A stretch of DNA of 64,000 bases from Ureibacillus chungkukjangi. Its GTDB lineage: Bacteria > Bacillota > Bacilli > Bacillales_A > Planococcaceae. Numbering within the stretch: position 1 is the first letter of the stretch; every line of letters starts with the position of its first letter. The stretch lies in contig NZ_QJTJ01000002.1 of the NCBI RefSeq assembly GCF_003217295.1, forward strand, positions 186,001 through 250,000, written 5' to 3'. Below, piece by piece: positions 7,904-16,691 of the stretch. The notes beneath the pieces are model-generated. The model had not been told where the DNA came from. It did no database searches and saw nothing but the letters and a program-made list of their open reading frames with translations. The position numbers and the translations under genes are program-made.

Positions 7904-9049
7904 TCATAGATTGACCTTTAAAGGATTTATAATGTCTGCTGTATGCTCACCTAATAGTGGCGGTGCCTGGTCATAGGAAATATTCAACCCTGAGTGCTGT
8001 AATGGATTTTTGACAAACTTCACCCTTCCGTAGCTCGGATGCTCCATCTCGCCGATCAAATCTCTCGCTTTCGCTTGTGGCTGCTCCAGAGCTTCTGCAA
8101 TTGTATTTACCCGACCACCAGGGATTTTGTATTGTTGCAACAAAGTCAGCCACTCGTCCCGGGTTTTCGTTACAGTTATTTCTTCAAGCAACTCCGTAAG
8201 CTCCTGCTCATTTTGCTTTCTTGCTGAATTTGTTTTGAAGCGCTGGTCTGTTGCCCATTCCTCTCGTTTAATCATCTGACAGAACCTTTCAAACTGGGCA
8301 TCCGTACCGACACAAAACATTAAAGGGCCATCTGAACAAGGGAATACCTGATATGGCGCTACATTATTATGCTTGTTTCCTAAACGCTTTGATGCAAAAT
8401 CTGCATTCAAATAGGCACTTGATACATTTGCTAAGGAACTCAGCTGCACATCCAATAGTGCAAGATCGATAAATTGACCTTCATTTGTCTGGTCGCGCAA
8501 GCGTAACGCTGCTAGAATCCCGATTACTACATAGTTAGAGGTTAGAATATCCGCGATCGGAACCCCTACCTTTGTAGCCTCGCCATTAGGATCCCCCGTC
8601 ACATCCATAAGACCACTCATTGCTTGAATGACTGGGTCAAAACCAGGTTCCTGTGCAAGTGATCCTGTTTGACCAAAGCCAGTAACAGCACAATGAATAA
8701 TTCGAGGATTTACCTTTTTTAGTACCTCATAGCCTAATCCCATTCTTGTCATATCACCAGTTTTAAAGTTTTCTAAAACAACATCTGCATCCTCAACCAG
8801 GGCAAGGAATTTCTTTTTATCCTCTTCCTTTTTCAAATTAAGCAAGATTGATTTTTTGTTACGATTCGCACATAGATAATAGGTGCTTTGATCATTCACA
8901 AATGGACCCCACTCCCGCATGCTATCTGACCCATTTGGATGCTCGATGCGGATGACCTCAGCTCCTAAATCTGCCAACAGCATCGAACCAGCTGGTGCAG
9001 CATACACTCTTGATAAATCTAAAACTCGAATCCCATCTAATGGGCGCAT
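7904..9049 (-). CDS. CaiB/BaiF-type (class III) CoA-transferase
   Basis: A 381-residue cytoplasmic enzyme that moves CoA between carboxylic acids, here probably activating the imported substrate of the operon. The family signature is clear: PLDGIRVLDLSRVYAAPAGSMLLADLGAEVIRIE at the N terminus, then NRNKKSILLNL. A PGFDPVIQA motif places the likely catalytic aspartate at residue 138. Length is normal for the family. It follows the TRAP permease by 12 bp, so transport and activation are cotranscribed. Substrate unknown; the family includes carnitine, bile-acid and succinyl/benzylsuccinate transferases. Confidence 0.92.
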   Translation of the reverse strand: MRPLDGIRVLDLSRVYAAPAGSMLLADLGAEVIRIEHPNGSDSMREWGPFVNDQSTYYLCANRNKKSILLNLKKEEDKKKFLALVEDADVVLENFKTGDMTRMGLGYEVLKKVNPRIIHCAVTGFGQTGSLAQEPGFDPVIQAMSGLMDVTGDPNGEATKVGVPIADILTSNYVVIGILAALRLRDQTNEGQFIDLALLDVQLSSLANVSSAYLNADFASKRLGNKHNNVAPYQVFPCSDGPLMFCVGTDAQFERFCQMIKREEWATDQRFKTNSARKQNEQELTELLEEITVTKTRDEWLTLLQQYKIPGGRVNTIAEALEQPQAKARDLIGEMEHPSYGRVKFVKNPLQHSGLNISYDQAPPLLGEHTADIINPLKVNL

Positions 9050-9061
9050 AGCTCACCCTCC

Positions 9062-11077
9062 TTAGTCTTTTACTAATGCGGTTTCCTTTTCACGTTCTTC
9101 TTCTATTGCCGATACTTCCATTTCACTTACCTTTACTTCTGCTGCAATCGCCTTATCTCTAATTAAAGCTTGAGAAGCGACTACTAATCCAACAACAATT
9201 AGAGAAATGATATTCACAAGAAGAGTCGTATCCATCAAGCTGATACCAGCTATTAATAGTAAAATCCGCTCGACCAAATAAGTCTTCCTAAATAGATAGC
9301 CCTTCAACCCAGCAGCTAAAGCTATCCCACCAATGATTGCAGTTACCCCCGCATAGATGTACTCTCCAATGGTTCCACCTGTTAGTAACAAAGTCGGGTT
9401 AAAGATGAAGAAGAATGGAACGATAAAGCCGATTAACCCTAGCCGTACCGATTCAAATGCGACTTTATTTGGTGATTCTCCTGCAATTCCAGCCGCGGCA
9501 TAGGCAGCTAAAGCAACAGGTGGTGTAATACTTGATAAGGCGGCAAAATAGAAGGCAAACATATGGGCAGCAACTGGTGCGACGCCCAGCTTAGTTAAGA
9601 TTGGAACAGAAATTGTGGCAACGATAATATAAGCAGCTGTAGCCGGAACCCCCATTCCAAGCACAATGCTGATAAAGGCCGTTAAAACCGCAGCCAGAAG
9701 AATACTTTCTCCAGCAAAGCTCAATACGTTGTTCCCAATCAATAAGCCGACACTAGTTAATGTAATCGTAGCAATAACAATTCCTACAACTGCACACGCT
9801 ATCCCTACACTAATCGCACCTTTTACACCTTCAACAATCGACTCGATGACTACTGTTAAACTCATTCGTGTATTCTTTCGAATCGCAGCAGCAGGTACAA
9901 CGGTAATCAGCGAGATAATTGCTGCATAGATCGGTGAAAAGCCACTAAACAGCATGATCAGTAATATGATTAATGGGATAAACAGGTGCCCTCCATCTTT
10001 TAATACCTTTTTGGCATTAGGGATATTTTCCTTTGCAATACCTGATAGGCCCATTTTCTTGGCTTCAAAATGTACTATCATAAATAATGTTAAGTAATAC
10101 AAAATAGCCGGAATGATAGCAGCAAGTAACACAACCGAATAAGAAACACCTAGATATTCCGCCATGATAAACGCCGCTGCCCCCATAACAGGTGGCGCAA
10201 TCAAGCCTCCAGTAGATGCGACCGATTCAACAGCGCCAGCAAATTTCTTAGAATAGCCCGCCTTCTTCATCATCGGAATTGTAACTGTCCCCGTGGTCAC
10301 AACATTACTGACAGCACTTCCACTAACAGTTGCCATTAAAGCGCTCGCAAAAACTGCTACCTTTGCAGGTCCACCGGCAGTTCTACCTGCTATTGTCAGC
10401 GCCAGGTCATTAATGAAATCTGAAAACCCACTATTTTTTAGAAAGGCTCCGAATAATACAAAGACAAAAATATAAGTTGCCGAAACACCTAATGCTGTAC
10501 CAAATACACCTTGACCGCCCCAATACATCAGGTTTACGACACGTTCAATGCTAAACCCGTAATGTCCTAACAAGCCGGGTATATACGCACCAAAGAAATT
10601 ATAAGTTAAGAAGAACAAGGCAATCAGTGTTAACCCAATTCCAACTACTCGACGGCTCGCTTCAAATAATAGAAGTAAAGCTAAGGACCCTACGTAAATG
10701 TCCATCGTCGTGTTTTCACCAGCTCGTTCACGTACAAATGTGTCATACGTAAAGAGGAAGTAGAAAATAACAAATGCCGATAACCCAATGCAAAGGATAT
10801 CTAGTATGGTCGGCAGTTTCCGCGTGCCTACACTCTTTTTAGTAGCAGGATAGAATATAAAGCTAAATAATAGAAGAAATCCTAAATGCCAAGCACGGAA
10901 CTTCACAGCATCCATGACACCAATACTACTCATATACAGCTGAAATACGGTCCAAATGATTGCGAGCAGCACTACAACTTTGCCAAAAATGCCGATATAC
11001 TTTCTTGAGTTAAGTGTTTTCTCCTCTATCTCTACTAATCCCTGTACATCAACATCTACACTGTTTTTTGTCGTCAT
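9062..11077 (-). CDS. TRAP-TAXI transporter fused membrane subunit (DctQ-DctM type)
   Basis: A 671-residue polytopic membrane protein. The N-terminal part (about 30-180) corresponds to the small DctQ-like subunit and the rest to the large DctM-like permease, fused as usual in TAXI-type TRAP systems. The permease region has typical glycine-rich blocks such as SALMATVSGSAVSNVVTTG and ASTGGLIAPPVMGAAAF, and GMGVPATAAYIIVAT. It works with the TAXI binding protein 12 bp upstream and uses an ion gradient, not ATP. The C-terminal tail is acidic. Substrate is probably the organic acid degraded by the operon. Confidence 0.95.
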   Translation of the reverse strand: MTTKNSVDVDVQGLVEIEEKTLNSRKYIGIFGKVVVLLAIIWTVFQLYMSSIGVMDAVKFRAWHLGFLLLFSFIFYPATKKSVGTRKLPTILDILCIGLSAFVIFYFLFTYDTFVRERAGENTTMDIYVGSLALLLLFEASRRVVGIGLTLIALFFLTYNFFGAYIPGLLGHYGFSIERVVNLMYWGGQGVFGTALGVSATYIFVFVLFGAFLKNSGFSDFINDLALTIAGRTAGGPAKVAVFASALMATVSGSAVSNVVTTGTVTIPMMKKAGYSKKFAGAVESVASTGGLIAPPVMGAAAFIMAEYLGVSYSVVLLAAIIPAILYYLTLFMIVHFEAKKMGLSGIAKENIPNAKKVLKDGGHLFIPLIILLIMLFSGFSPIYAAIISLITVVPAAAIRKNTRMSLTVVIESIVEGVKGAISVGIACAVVGIVIATITLTSVGLLIGNNVLSFAGESILLAAVLTAFISIVLGMGVPATAAYIIVATISVPILTKLGVAPVAAHMFAFYFAALSSITPPVALAAYAAAGIAGESPNKVAFESVRLGLIGFIVPFFFIFNPTLLLTGGTIGEYIYAGVTAIIGGIALAAGLKGYLFRKTYLVERILLLIAGISLMDTTLLVNIISLIVVGLVVASQALIRDKAIAAEVKVSEMEVSAIEEEREKETALVKD

Positions 11078-11089
11078 TTGAACCGCCCC

Positions 11090-12049
11090 CTATTCCAATA
11101 CGCCTATTTCTTTATAGTACTTTTCTGCCCCTGGATGCAGTGGCACTCCAGCAGTTCCCTCAATGGCTTTTTTAGGATCAAACTGTTTAGCAATGCTGAA
11201 GGATTTTTCAAGTTCCTTTACATTCTCCCAAAGCAGCTTTGTCAGCTCATAGGCAGCTTCCTCTGACACACTTTCGTCGATTACAATCGTGCTGTATTGA
11301 CCAACTGTTATAATCGGTTCAGGCTGCTTATCATAGGTATTGGCTTCAATGACATATTCAAAATTCCATGGATATTCTTCCGTCATTTTCTTAATGGCTT
11401 CAGGTGAAAAATTTAAAACCTTTGTATCCAGCGTTGAGATCAGCTCGGTTGTGGCTGCAGCAGGTACACCAGAATAGATATTTACTGCATGGACCTGGCC
11501 ATTTCTCATTAAATCCGTGGCTTCAGTAAACCCAACATAGTTCCCCTTTACTTCATCTGCTGCAATTCCATGTGCTTCTAATACGAGCTTTGATTCCATT
11601 TCAGTGGAGCTTCCTGCCGCCCCATATACAAAGCTTTTTCCTTTTAAGTCTTCAATGGATTGAATTTTGCCATCATTGACAGCCACAATATGACTAACAT
11701 TTGGATAGAGGTTGCCTAATATGCGAACTTCTTTGTATGGCTTTTCTTTAAAAGTTCCCTCACCGTTATAGGCTTCATATGCAATATTTACCGTTGTAAA
11801 GGCAAGATTGGCTTCTCCTTTACTCATTAGCTTCAAATTTTCAACACTACCATTAGATGCTTGGGAGGCCACTCGCTTCCCCATCTCTTTCGTCCATAAT
11901 GTTGAAAGCCCTGCACCTAATGAGTAAAACACCCCCGTTGTCGTTCCCGTAGTGAAGATAAGCGGTTCCCCATACCGCTCTGCATTACTTTGACATCCTA
12001 TGAGAAGACCGACACATAACAAAATTGTGATGATAAACCTACCTTTCAT
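11090..12049 (-). CDS. TAXI-family TRAP solute-binding lipoprotein
   Basis: A 319-residue extracytoplasmic binding protein. The signal peptide ends in a lipobox (LLIG-Cys, Cys at residue 19), so it is lipid-anchored to the outer face of the membrane. The TAXI hallmark TTGTTTGVFYSLGAGLS is near residues 33-50 and SNGSVENLKLMSKGEANLAF follows. It delivers substrate to the fused permease encoded next. Ligand unknown; TAXI proteins studied so far bind acidic amino acids or other small carboxylates. Confidence 0.94.
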   Translation of the reverse strand: MKGRFIITILLCVGLLIGCQSNAERYGEPLIFTTGTTTGVFYSLGAGLSTLWTKEMGKRVASQASNGSVENLKLMSKGEANLAFTTVNIAYEAYNGEGTFKEKPYKEVRILGNLYPNVSHIVAVNDGKIQSIEDLKGKSFVYGAAGSSTEMESKLVLEAHGIAADEVKGNYVGFTEATDLMRNGQVHAVNIYSGVPAAATTELISTLDTKVLNFSPEAIKKMTEEYPWNFEYVIEANTYDKQPEPIITVGQYSTIVIDESVSEEAAYELTKLLWENVKELEKSFSIAKQFDPKKAIEGTAGVPLHPGAEKYYKEIGVLE

Positions 12050-12068
12050 CCCCCATCCCCCTTGGTCT

Positions 12069-12875
12069 TTAGTTAAATTTTGGTTTCCTCTTTTCTAGCA
12101 CAGCTGCTACACCTTCCTTGTAATCTGGTAATTCCGTCACTAGCCCCATTTTAGAAGAAATATAGTCTAGTGAAGAACGTAGACTCATTGTCTGGCTTTG
12201 GTACACTGCACGTTTTATAATTCGGATGGCCTCCTGTGGACCGTTGCTTAGCTTCTCTACATATGCTTGAACAAAAGCATCCAGTTCCTCATCTGGAATG
12301 ACAAAGGTTACCAGCCCCTTTTCTTTGGCCTCCTCTGCTGTTAAAACGCGTGCCGTCCATAGCATATCCAGCGCCTGATCGATGCCCACTAATTTCGGTA
12401 AAAAGTAAGCGCCTCCATCTCCAGGTACAATTCCTACATTGATGTAGCTTTCAGAGACCTTAGCTGAACTTGCAGCAATACGAATATCACACATTAGAGC
12501 CATATCTAATCCTGCTCCCATAGCATAGCCATGCATTTGGCATACAACAGGTTTATCGATTTCCTCCAGTAATAGTGGGACACGCTGCACTTTTTTCCAT
12601 AAGGAATGTTTTCTCGCAAGGGCTGTTGAGGTAATATCCTCCTGACTTTCAAAGAAGCCTTTACCTGCCACCATCGCCTTTACATCCCCACCGGCACAGA
12701 AGGATTTTCCGTTTCCCTTCACTAGGAGCACCCTGATCGAATCATTATCACGCACCTCTTCTAAAGAAGAAATCCAAAGCTGGATCATTTCCTCGCTGAA
12801 GGCATTAAAGCTCTCCGGTCGATTTAATGTAATTGTCGCAATCCCGTTATTCACTTCAAATAGTAAATCTGCCAC
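12069..12875 (-). CDS. crotonase-family enoyl-CoA hydratase/isomerase, altered catalytic residues
   Basis: A 268-residue crotonase-fold enzyme. The oxyanion-hole blocks are present: FCAGGDVKAM near 59-68 and HGYAMGAGLDMALMCD at 115-130. The two glutamates of classical enoyl-CoA hydratase correspond, by my manual alignment, to Asp124 and Tyr144, with Glu142 nearby. The reaction may therefore be isomerisation, or hydration of a special substrate, rather than standard beta-oxidation. It sits between the acyl-CoA dehydrogenases and the transporter genes, so it should act on their unsaturated product. Confidence 0.88.
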   Translation of the reverse strand: MADLLFEVNNGIATITLNRPESFNAFSEEMIQLWISSLEEVRDNDSIRVLLVKGNGKSFCAGGDVKAMVAGKGFFESQEDITSTALARKHSLWKKVQRVPLLLEEIDKPVVCQMHGYAMGAGLDMALMCDIRIAASSAKVSESYINVGIVPGDGGAYFLPKLVGIDQALDMLWTARVLTAEEAKEKGLVTFVIPDEELDAFVQAYVEKLSNGPQEAIRIIKRAVYQSQTMSLRSSLDYISSKMGLVTELPDYKEGVAAVLEKRKPKFN

Positions 12876-12888
12876 TAATTCTTCCCCC

Positions 12889-13941
12889 TTAAATGTGTTC
12901 CACCTGTTTTTTCTTTGTTAAGACATCCCAAATCGTATTTGATGAATTCAGCCAGTTTTTGGCTAGCTGCTTTTTCCAATACTTTTCATGGAAGTCCTCA
13001 TCTCGCCATGCCCATAATCTGCGTGTGTAATGGTGTAATCGGTGCTCGTGTGTAACACCAATGGCTGCATGTACCTGATGTGCACTTGTAGCAACAATGC
13101 GGCTTGCATCATCTAGCTTCAACCTTGCAAAGGCGATTTCGTCTCCTGCTTCACCTTTCTGAAGCAAGGCAATACTATTTTCTAGTGCTGCTGCAGAAAT
13201 TGCTTGCTCGCCAGCTAAAACAGCAAGATGCTGCTGTACTAATTGGAAACGGTGTATTGGACGACCAAACTGCTCTCGTTCTTTACTAAATTGAACGGAT
13301 AGCTCATAGGCACGGTCGATTGCTCCAGCCATTTTACTTACCGTGGCTGCTGTCTGTAGTTTTGTAAGGAATTCATGCTGTTCTTCTGTGAGGGGGTGAC
13401 TTGCTAGAATTTTGCCATCTGTAAACTGAAGGCTATCTCTAGGCTCTGCTGCTAGGTTGGTGTGGTTTTCAATATGTGCTTCCTTCAAATCTACTACTAT
13501 TAAAGATTGGGTCCCTTTTTCAGTCGCAAGTGTTACGAGTTTTTGTGCGTATCTTGCCCATGGAACATGGTCTAGACTGCCGGAAACCTTTCCAGCTGTA
13601 AGTTCTAAAGGCTTTGCTGCCAGGTGCACTGTGGATAATTCTGTATGTGGGTTTATATTGATGAATTCTAAGATGAGATTTGCCAATGTATGTTCGACAA
13701 ATGGAATCGGTACTGCATATTTGCCAACTAATCGATAGAGATGAAATAGATCCTCATAATCGCCACCAGCACCGCCATTTTCTTCTTTAACGGCAACCTG
13801 ATGGATTTCATTTTCAAGGATTAATTGCCAAACATCCTCCGCCCATTGGTTTGCTTCTAAGAGGTCTACTGTTTCTTTTTCTACTTTTTCTTTAAAAATT
13901 CGTTCTACGACCTCGATAATCATGTCCTTCATTTCACTCAT
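12889..13941 (-). CDS. acyl-CoA dehydrogenase-like protein, probable small partner subunit
   Basis: A 350-residue protein with the acyl-CoA dehydrogenase fold: an N-terminal helical domain, a weak middle beta domain and a C-terminal helical bundle with REQFGRPIHRFQLVQQHLA and VHAAIGVTHEHRLHHYTRR. It lacks a clear catalytic glutamate motif and has a reduced middle domain. Its start overlaps the stop of the larger dehydrogenase by 4 bp, so translation is probably coupled. Such large/small pairs form heteromeric dehydrogenases in steroid side-chain and related degradation. That it forms a complex with its neighbour is inferred from this context. Confidence 0.87.
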   Translation of the reverse strand: MSEMKDMIIEVVERIFKEKVEKETVDLLEANQWAEDVWQLILENEIHQVAVKEENGGAGGDYEDLFHLYRLVGKYAVPIPFVEHTLANLILEFININPHTELSTVHLAAKPLELTAGKVSGSLDHVPWARYAQKLVTLATEKGTQSLIVVDLKEAHIENHTNLAAEPRDSLQFTDGKILASHPLTEEQHEFLTKLQTAATVSKMAGAIDRAYELSVQFSKEREQFGRPIHRFQLVQQHLAVLAGEQAISAAALENSIALLQKGEAGDEIAFARLKLDDASRIVATSAHQVHAAIGVTHEHRLHHYTRRLWAWRDEDFHEKYWKKQLAKNWLNSSNTIWDVLTKKKQVEHI

Positions 13942-15089
13942 CCTGCAAGCACTCCCTTCGCGATAATGCCATATAACACTTCTGACGTCCCCCCACGAAT
14001 CGTAAAGCCTGGGGCATGAAGTGTGGATTCTGCTAAGTAACGGTCTACTGCACGGTCAGCATGAAGCTGTGGATAAACATCCAGGAGTAAACGAACAATT
14101 TCAGGGATTTTCTGTTCAAATTTCGTACCGACACTCTTTACTAATGCGGCTGAGACACCTACTTCTCCGCCTTCTTCTAGCACTTTCGCAACGCCAATTG
14201 ATAGATTTCGCAGACTCCATAATTCTGCTACTAGCTTTGAGATTTGTGCTAAGCCTTCGATATCCTGCTGGCGTTTGAGCTCCTCCATCGCTTCATTTAA
14301 TAATGGGAAGGTGCTTAAAATACGCTCTGGACCACTGCGTTCGTAGGCTAACTCTGCTAACCCTTGTGCCCACCCGTTTCCTAATGTCCCAACGACCATT
14401 TCATCAGGCACGAAAACGTTATCAAAAAATACGTCATTGAAGTGATGCTCCCCTGTTAAATAACGGATCGGCGTAATTGTTACACCTTCTGACTTCAAAT
14501 TAATAATTAATTGGCTTAGGCCTTGGTGTTTCTTTTCAGTCACTGGTTCTGTTCGAACAAGTGTGACCATATAATGAGCATCTTGGGCGTTACTAGTCCA
14601 TGTCTTTGCGCCATTTACTATCCAGCCACCCTCTACTTTTTCAGCCTTTGTTTTTACAGAGGCTAGATCCGAGCCGCTATTTGGCTCACTTAGCCCAATG
14701 GCAAAGAAGCATTCTCCTTTAACGATCTTCGGTAGGAAGAAATTCTTTTGATAATCCGTCCCAAATCGCAGTAGAAGCGGTCCGGTTTGACGATCTGCAA
14801 ACCAATGCGCTGCAACCGGTGCCCCAATTGCTAAAAATTCCTCCGTCAAAATATATCGGTCAATGGAGCTGCGTTCAGCACCGCCATATTCTTTCGGCCA
14901 CGTCATCCCAATCCAGCCCTGCTCAGCGATTATCCTTGAAAACGCCGGGTCACTCCCACTTAGCCAGGAATCACACTTCGTTTGAAACGTCCCCTTTTGT
15001 AGCTCCTGTTGCAGGAAAGTACGAACCTCTTCTCTGAATAATTCTTGCTCCTTTGTAAATTGAACAGTAGGTAAATTCAATCTATCCAC
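13938..15089 (-). CDS. acyl-CoA dehydrogenase, catalytic partner
   Basis: A 383-residue FAD enzyme that oxidises an acyl-CoA to the 2,3-enoyl-CoA. Recognisable blocks are WPKEYGGAERSSIDRYIL, the FAD/substrate motif CFFAIGLSEPNSGSDLASV at about 128-146, and WIVNGAKTWTSNA. The C terminus has TIRGGTSEVLYGIIA. The usual C-terminal catalytic Glu is not in that motif; Glu250 in AYERSGPE is the likely base, as in isovaleryl-CoA-type enzymes. It is the first gene of the operon, downstream of a sigma-A-type promoter at 15132-15159. Substrate chain unknown. Confidence 0.93.
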   Translation of the reverse strand: MDRLNLPTVQFTKEQELFREEVRTFLQQELQKGTFQTKCDSWLSGSDPAFSRIIAEQGWIGMTWPKEYGGAERSSIDRYILTEEFLAIGAPVAAHWFADRQTGPLLLRFGTDYQKNFFLPKIVKGECFFAIGLSEPNSGSDLASVKTKAEKVEGGWIVNGAKTWTSNAQDAHYMVTLVRTEPVTEKKHQGLSQLIINLKSEGVTITPIRYLTGEHHFNDVFFDNVFVPDEMVVGTLGNGWAQGLAELAYERSGPERILSTFPLLNEAMEELKRQQDIEGLAQISKLVAELWSLRNLSIGVAKVLEEGGEVGVSAALVKSVGTKFEQKIPEIVRLLLDVYPQLHADRAVDRYLAESTLHAPGFTIRGGTSEVLYGIIAKGVLAG

Positions 15090-15131
15090 CCCTTTTACGC
15101 ATTTGCGGTATTCATTACCTTATATAAATAG

Positions 15132-15159
15132 TGTATATTTTCTGAATAATAAAAGTCAA
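15132..15159 (-). promoter_or_regulatory. probable sigma-A promoter of the catabolic operon
   Basis: Read on the minus strand: TTGACT, 16 bp, TATACA, about 43 bp before the first ATG. A weak inverted repeat (GGTA-N5-TACC, 15110-15122) between promoter and gene could be a regulator site. The stretch 15160-15420 holds no other recognisable feature. Confidence 0.6.
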
Positions 15160-15430
15160 TGGGTTTTTGACAAATAAAGTGATTAAAAAAGAGGAATATT
15201 GCTTTAAAGAGAATATATAGTTTTCGCAGTGTGTTGCAGGAGTTTTTCAAGAATAATAATAGAGGTAGTAAATAAGGTTGAGGGATAAAAGATTGGCGTA
15301 GCTATTGGAATTGAGGGTTATTCTTTTAGAAAAATGATTATGGGATTTGGGGTTTTGGAGTTTGTTTTGGGGAGAATTTAAAAATAATCGAGCAGATGAC
15401 AGACGCTTTTTGGAGAATTCTGTTTATAGT

Positions 15431-15755
15431 GTCTTTCATCACACTTATGATAGACACTTCCTGTGCATATCTTGTTCATACTGTCCTTCATCACACTTAT
15501 GAAAGACACTTCCAGGGGATATCTTGTTCGTAATGTCTTTCATCACACTTATGAAAGACACATTTTGTGTATATCCTGTTCATATCGTCTTTCATCACCA
15601 TTATGAAAGACACTCCTGTGTATATCTTGCTCATACTGTCCTTCATCACACTTATGAAAGACACTTTTTGGGGATATCCTGTTCATATCGTCCTTCATCA
15701 TACTTATGAAAGACACTTCCTGTGTATATCTTGTTCATACTGTCCTTCATCACTT
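15431..15755. repeat. seven-unit hairpin array, 51-52 bp period
   Basis: Units begin (GTCTTTCAT or GTCCTTCAT) at 15431, 15483, 15535, 15587, 15638, 15690 and 15742. In units 1 to 6, CTTTCAT, 7 bases and ATGAAAG form a near-perfect stem-loop, with a linker resembling TTCCTGTGTATATCTTGTTC. The last unit is truncated. The stem core and period match the array at 5065-6495, although the flanking bases differ. It lies between the VOC gene terminator and the catabolic operon promoter. Confidence 0.93.
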
Positions 15756-15764
15756 AAATAACAC

Positions 15765-15795
15765 AAAAACCCCTGCCTAGATTTAGCGCAGGGGT
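15765..15795 (-). terminator. intrinsic terminator of the ArsR-VOC operon
   Basis: A perfect 8-bp GC-rich stem (15769-15776 / 15788-15795) followed on the minus strand by TTTTGTG, about 65 bp after the VOC stop codon. Confidence 0.8.
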
Positions 15796-15859
15796 AACAC
15801 AAACATATTCAATTCCTAAAGTAACCTTCGCCGTTCCTAACCGAGGCACCATCACCTTA

Positions 15860-16246
15860 TTACTGCTGAATCATTTGAATGAGGTTGCCGCATGTGTCAT
15901 CGAAGACCGCGATGGTGATGTCGCCCATTTTTGTTGGCTTCATTGTAAACGCGACGCCCTTTTCTACTAAGTCATTGTACTCTTTTTCAATATCAGAAAC
16001 CCCAAACATTGTTACGGGAATCCCATCAGCAAATAGCTTTTGTTGATATTCCTTGGCAGCAGGGTGAACGTTTGGCTCGAGCAAAAGCTCGGTACCATTT
16101 TCTTCACCGGAAGAAACTAGCGTTAACCATCTGTGTGCACCACTTGGAACGTCATGCTTTTTTACAAAGCCCAGCGTATTTGTATAAAACGCTAAGGCTT
16201 TCTCTTGATCTTCAACGAATATACTCGTAATAATAATTTTCATCAT
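15860..16246 (-). CDS. VOC-family (glyoxalase/bleomycin-resistance fold) protein
   Basis: A 128-residue single VOC module with two beta-alpha-beta repeats. FVEDQEKALAFYTNTLGF at the N terminus, HRWLTLVS in the middle and FDDTCGNLIQMIQQ at the C terminus are typical. Such proteins bind a divalent metal and include lyases, dioxygenases and drug-binding resistance proteins; the exact activity cannot be assigned. It follows an ArsR-type repressor gene by 56 bp on the same strand, which suggests an inducible detoxification or stress pair. Two adjacent ATG codons are possible starts. Confidence 0.9.
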   Translation of the reverse strand: MMKIIITSIFVEDQEKALAFYTNTLGFVKKHDVPSGAHRWLTLVSSGEENGTELLLEPNVHPAAKEYQQKLFADGIPVTMFGVSDIEKEYNDLVEKGVAFTMKPTKMGDITIAVFDDTCGNLIQMIQQ

Positions 16247-16302
16247 GATTTGTGCTCCCTTATAATTTTGATGTCTAGTGTTTGCCTACACTCTTACTTA
16301 AG

Positions 16303-16575
16303 TTAATCTATCCAGCCTTTCAGTAAATTTTCTAGCGGTTCTTTATTAAATAATAGTACTCGATACTTGCCCTTACGTTCGGAGGTTACGAGCCCCGCCT
16401 CCTCCAAAATATTAAGGTGCTTCGTGATTGCCTGCCTCGTGATGGAAAGCTGGTATTTCATAATGAGACGCGCCGTAAGCTCATACAGCGTCAGCTCGTT
16501 CCGTTCAGAAAGCTCGTCCAGCATCAGTCGCCGAGTAGAGTCAGCAAGGGCTTTAAATATAGCGTCTTTGTTCAT
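16303..16575 (-). CDS. ArsR-family winged-helix repressor
   Basis: A 90-residue repressor from the ATG at 16575 (NKDAIFKALADSTRRLMLDEL). A longer frame to 16635 exists, but it would cover the probable operator and its extra 20 residues look unlike the family. The helix-turn-helix region is near 40-62 (ITRQAITKHLNILEEAGLV), followed by a wing (SERKGKYRVLLF). The N-terminal pattern is typical of non-metal ArsR proteins, and no metal-binding cysteines are present. It probably represses itself and the downstream VOC gene through the two inverted repeats at 16589-16632. Confidence 0.9.
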   Translation of the reverse strand: MNKDAIFKALADSTRRLMLDELSERNELTLYELTARLIMKYQLSITRQAITKHLNILEEAGLVTSERKGKYRVLLFNKEPLENLLKGWID

Positions 16576-16588
16576 GAATTGATTATAT

Positions 16589-16632
16589 GCAACTAATCGG
16601 TTGCTCGTCAAGTATAAACAACTAGATGGTTG
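16589..16632 (-). promoter_or_regulatory. double inverted-repeat operator for the ArsR-type repressor
   Basis: Two similar inverted repeats lie just upstream of the arsR start: GCAAC-N6-GTTGC (16589-16604) and CAAC-N6-GTTG (16619-16632), with centres 29 bp apart. Both share CAACTA and GGTTG. Paired sites upstream of a small repressor fit autoregulation; this is inferred. Confidence 0.6.
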
Positions 16633-16691
16633 CATTTTGTTCCCAACGAAATCAAAAGAAAATTAGGCTTACGAAACCAGTGGGCACCTCA

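Noticed and set aside
15524-15709. Open frames across the 52-bp arrays (for example 15524-15761 and 6333-6702, plus strand)
   Set aside because: They arise from low stop density in the repeats; a 52-bp period cannot keep a reading frame, and there are no ribosome sites.
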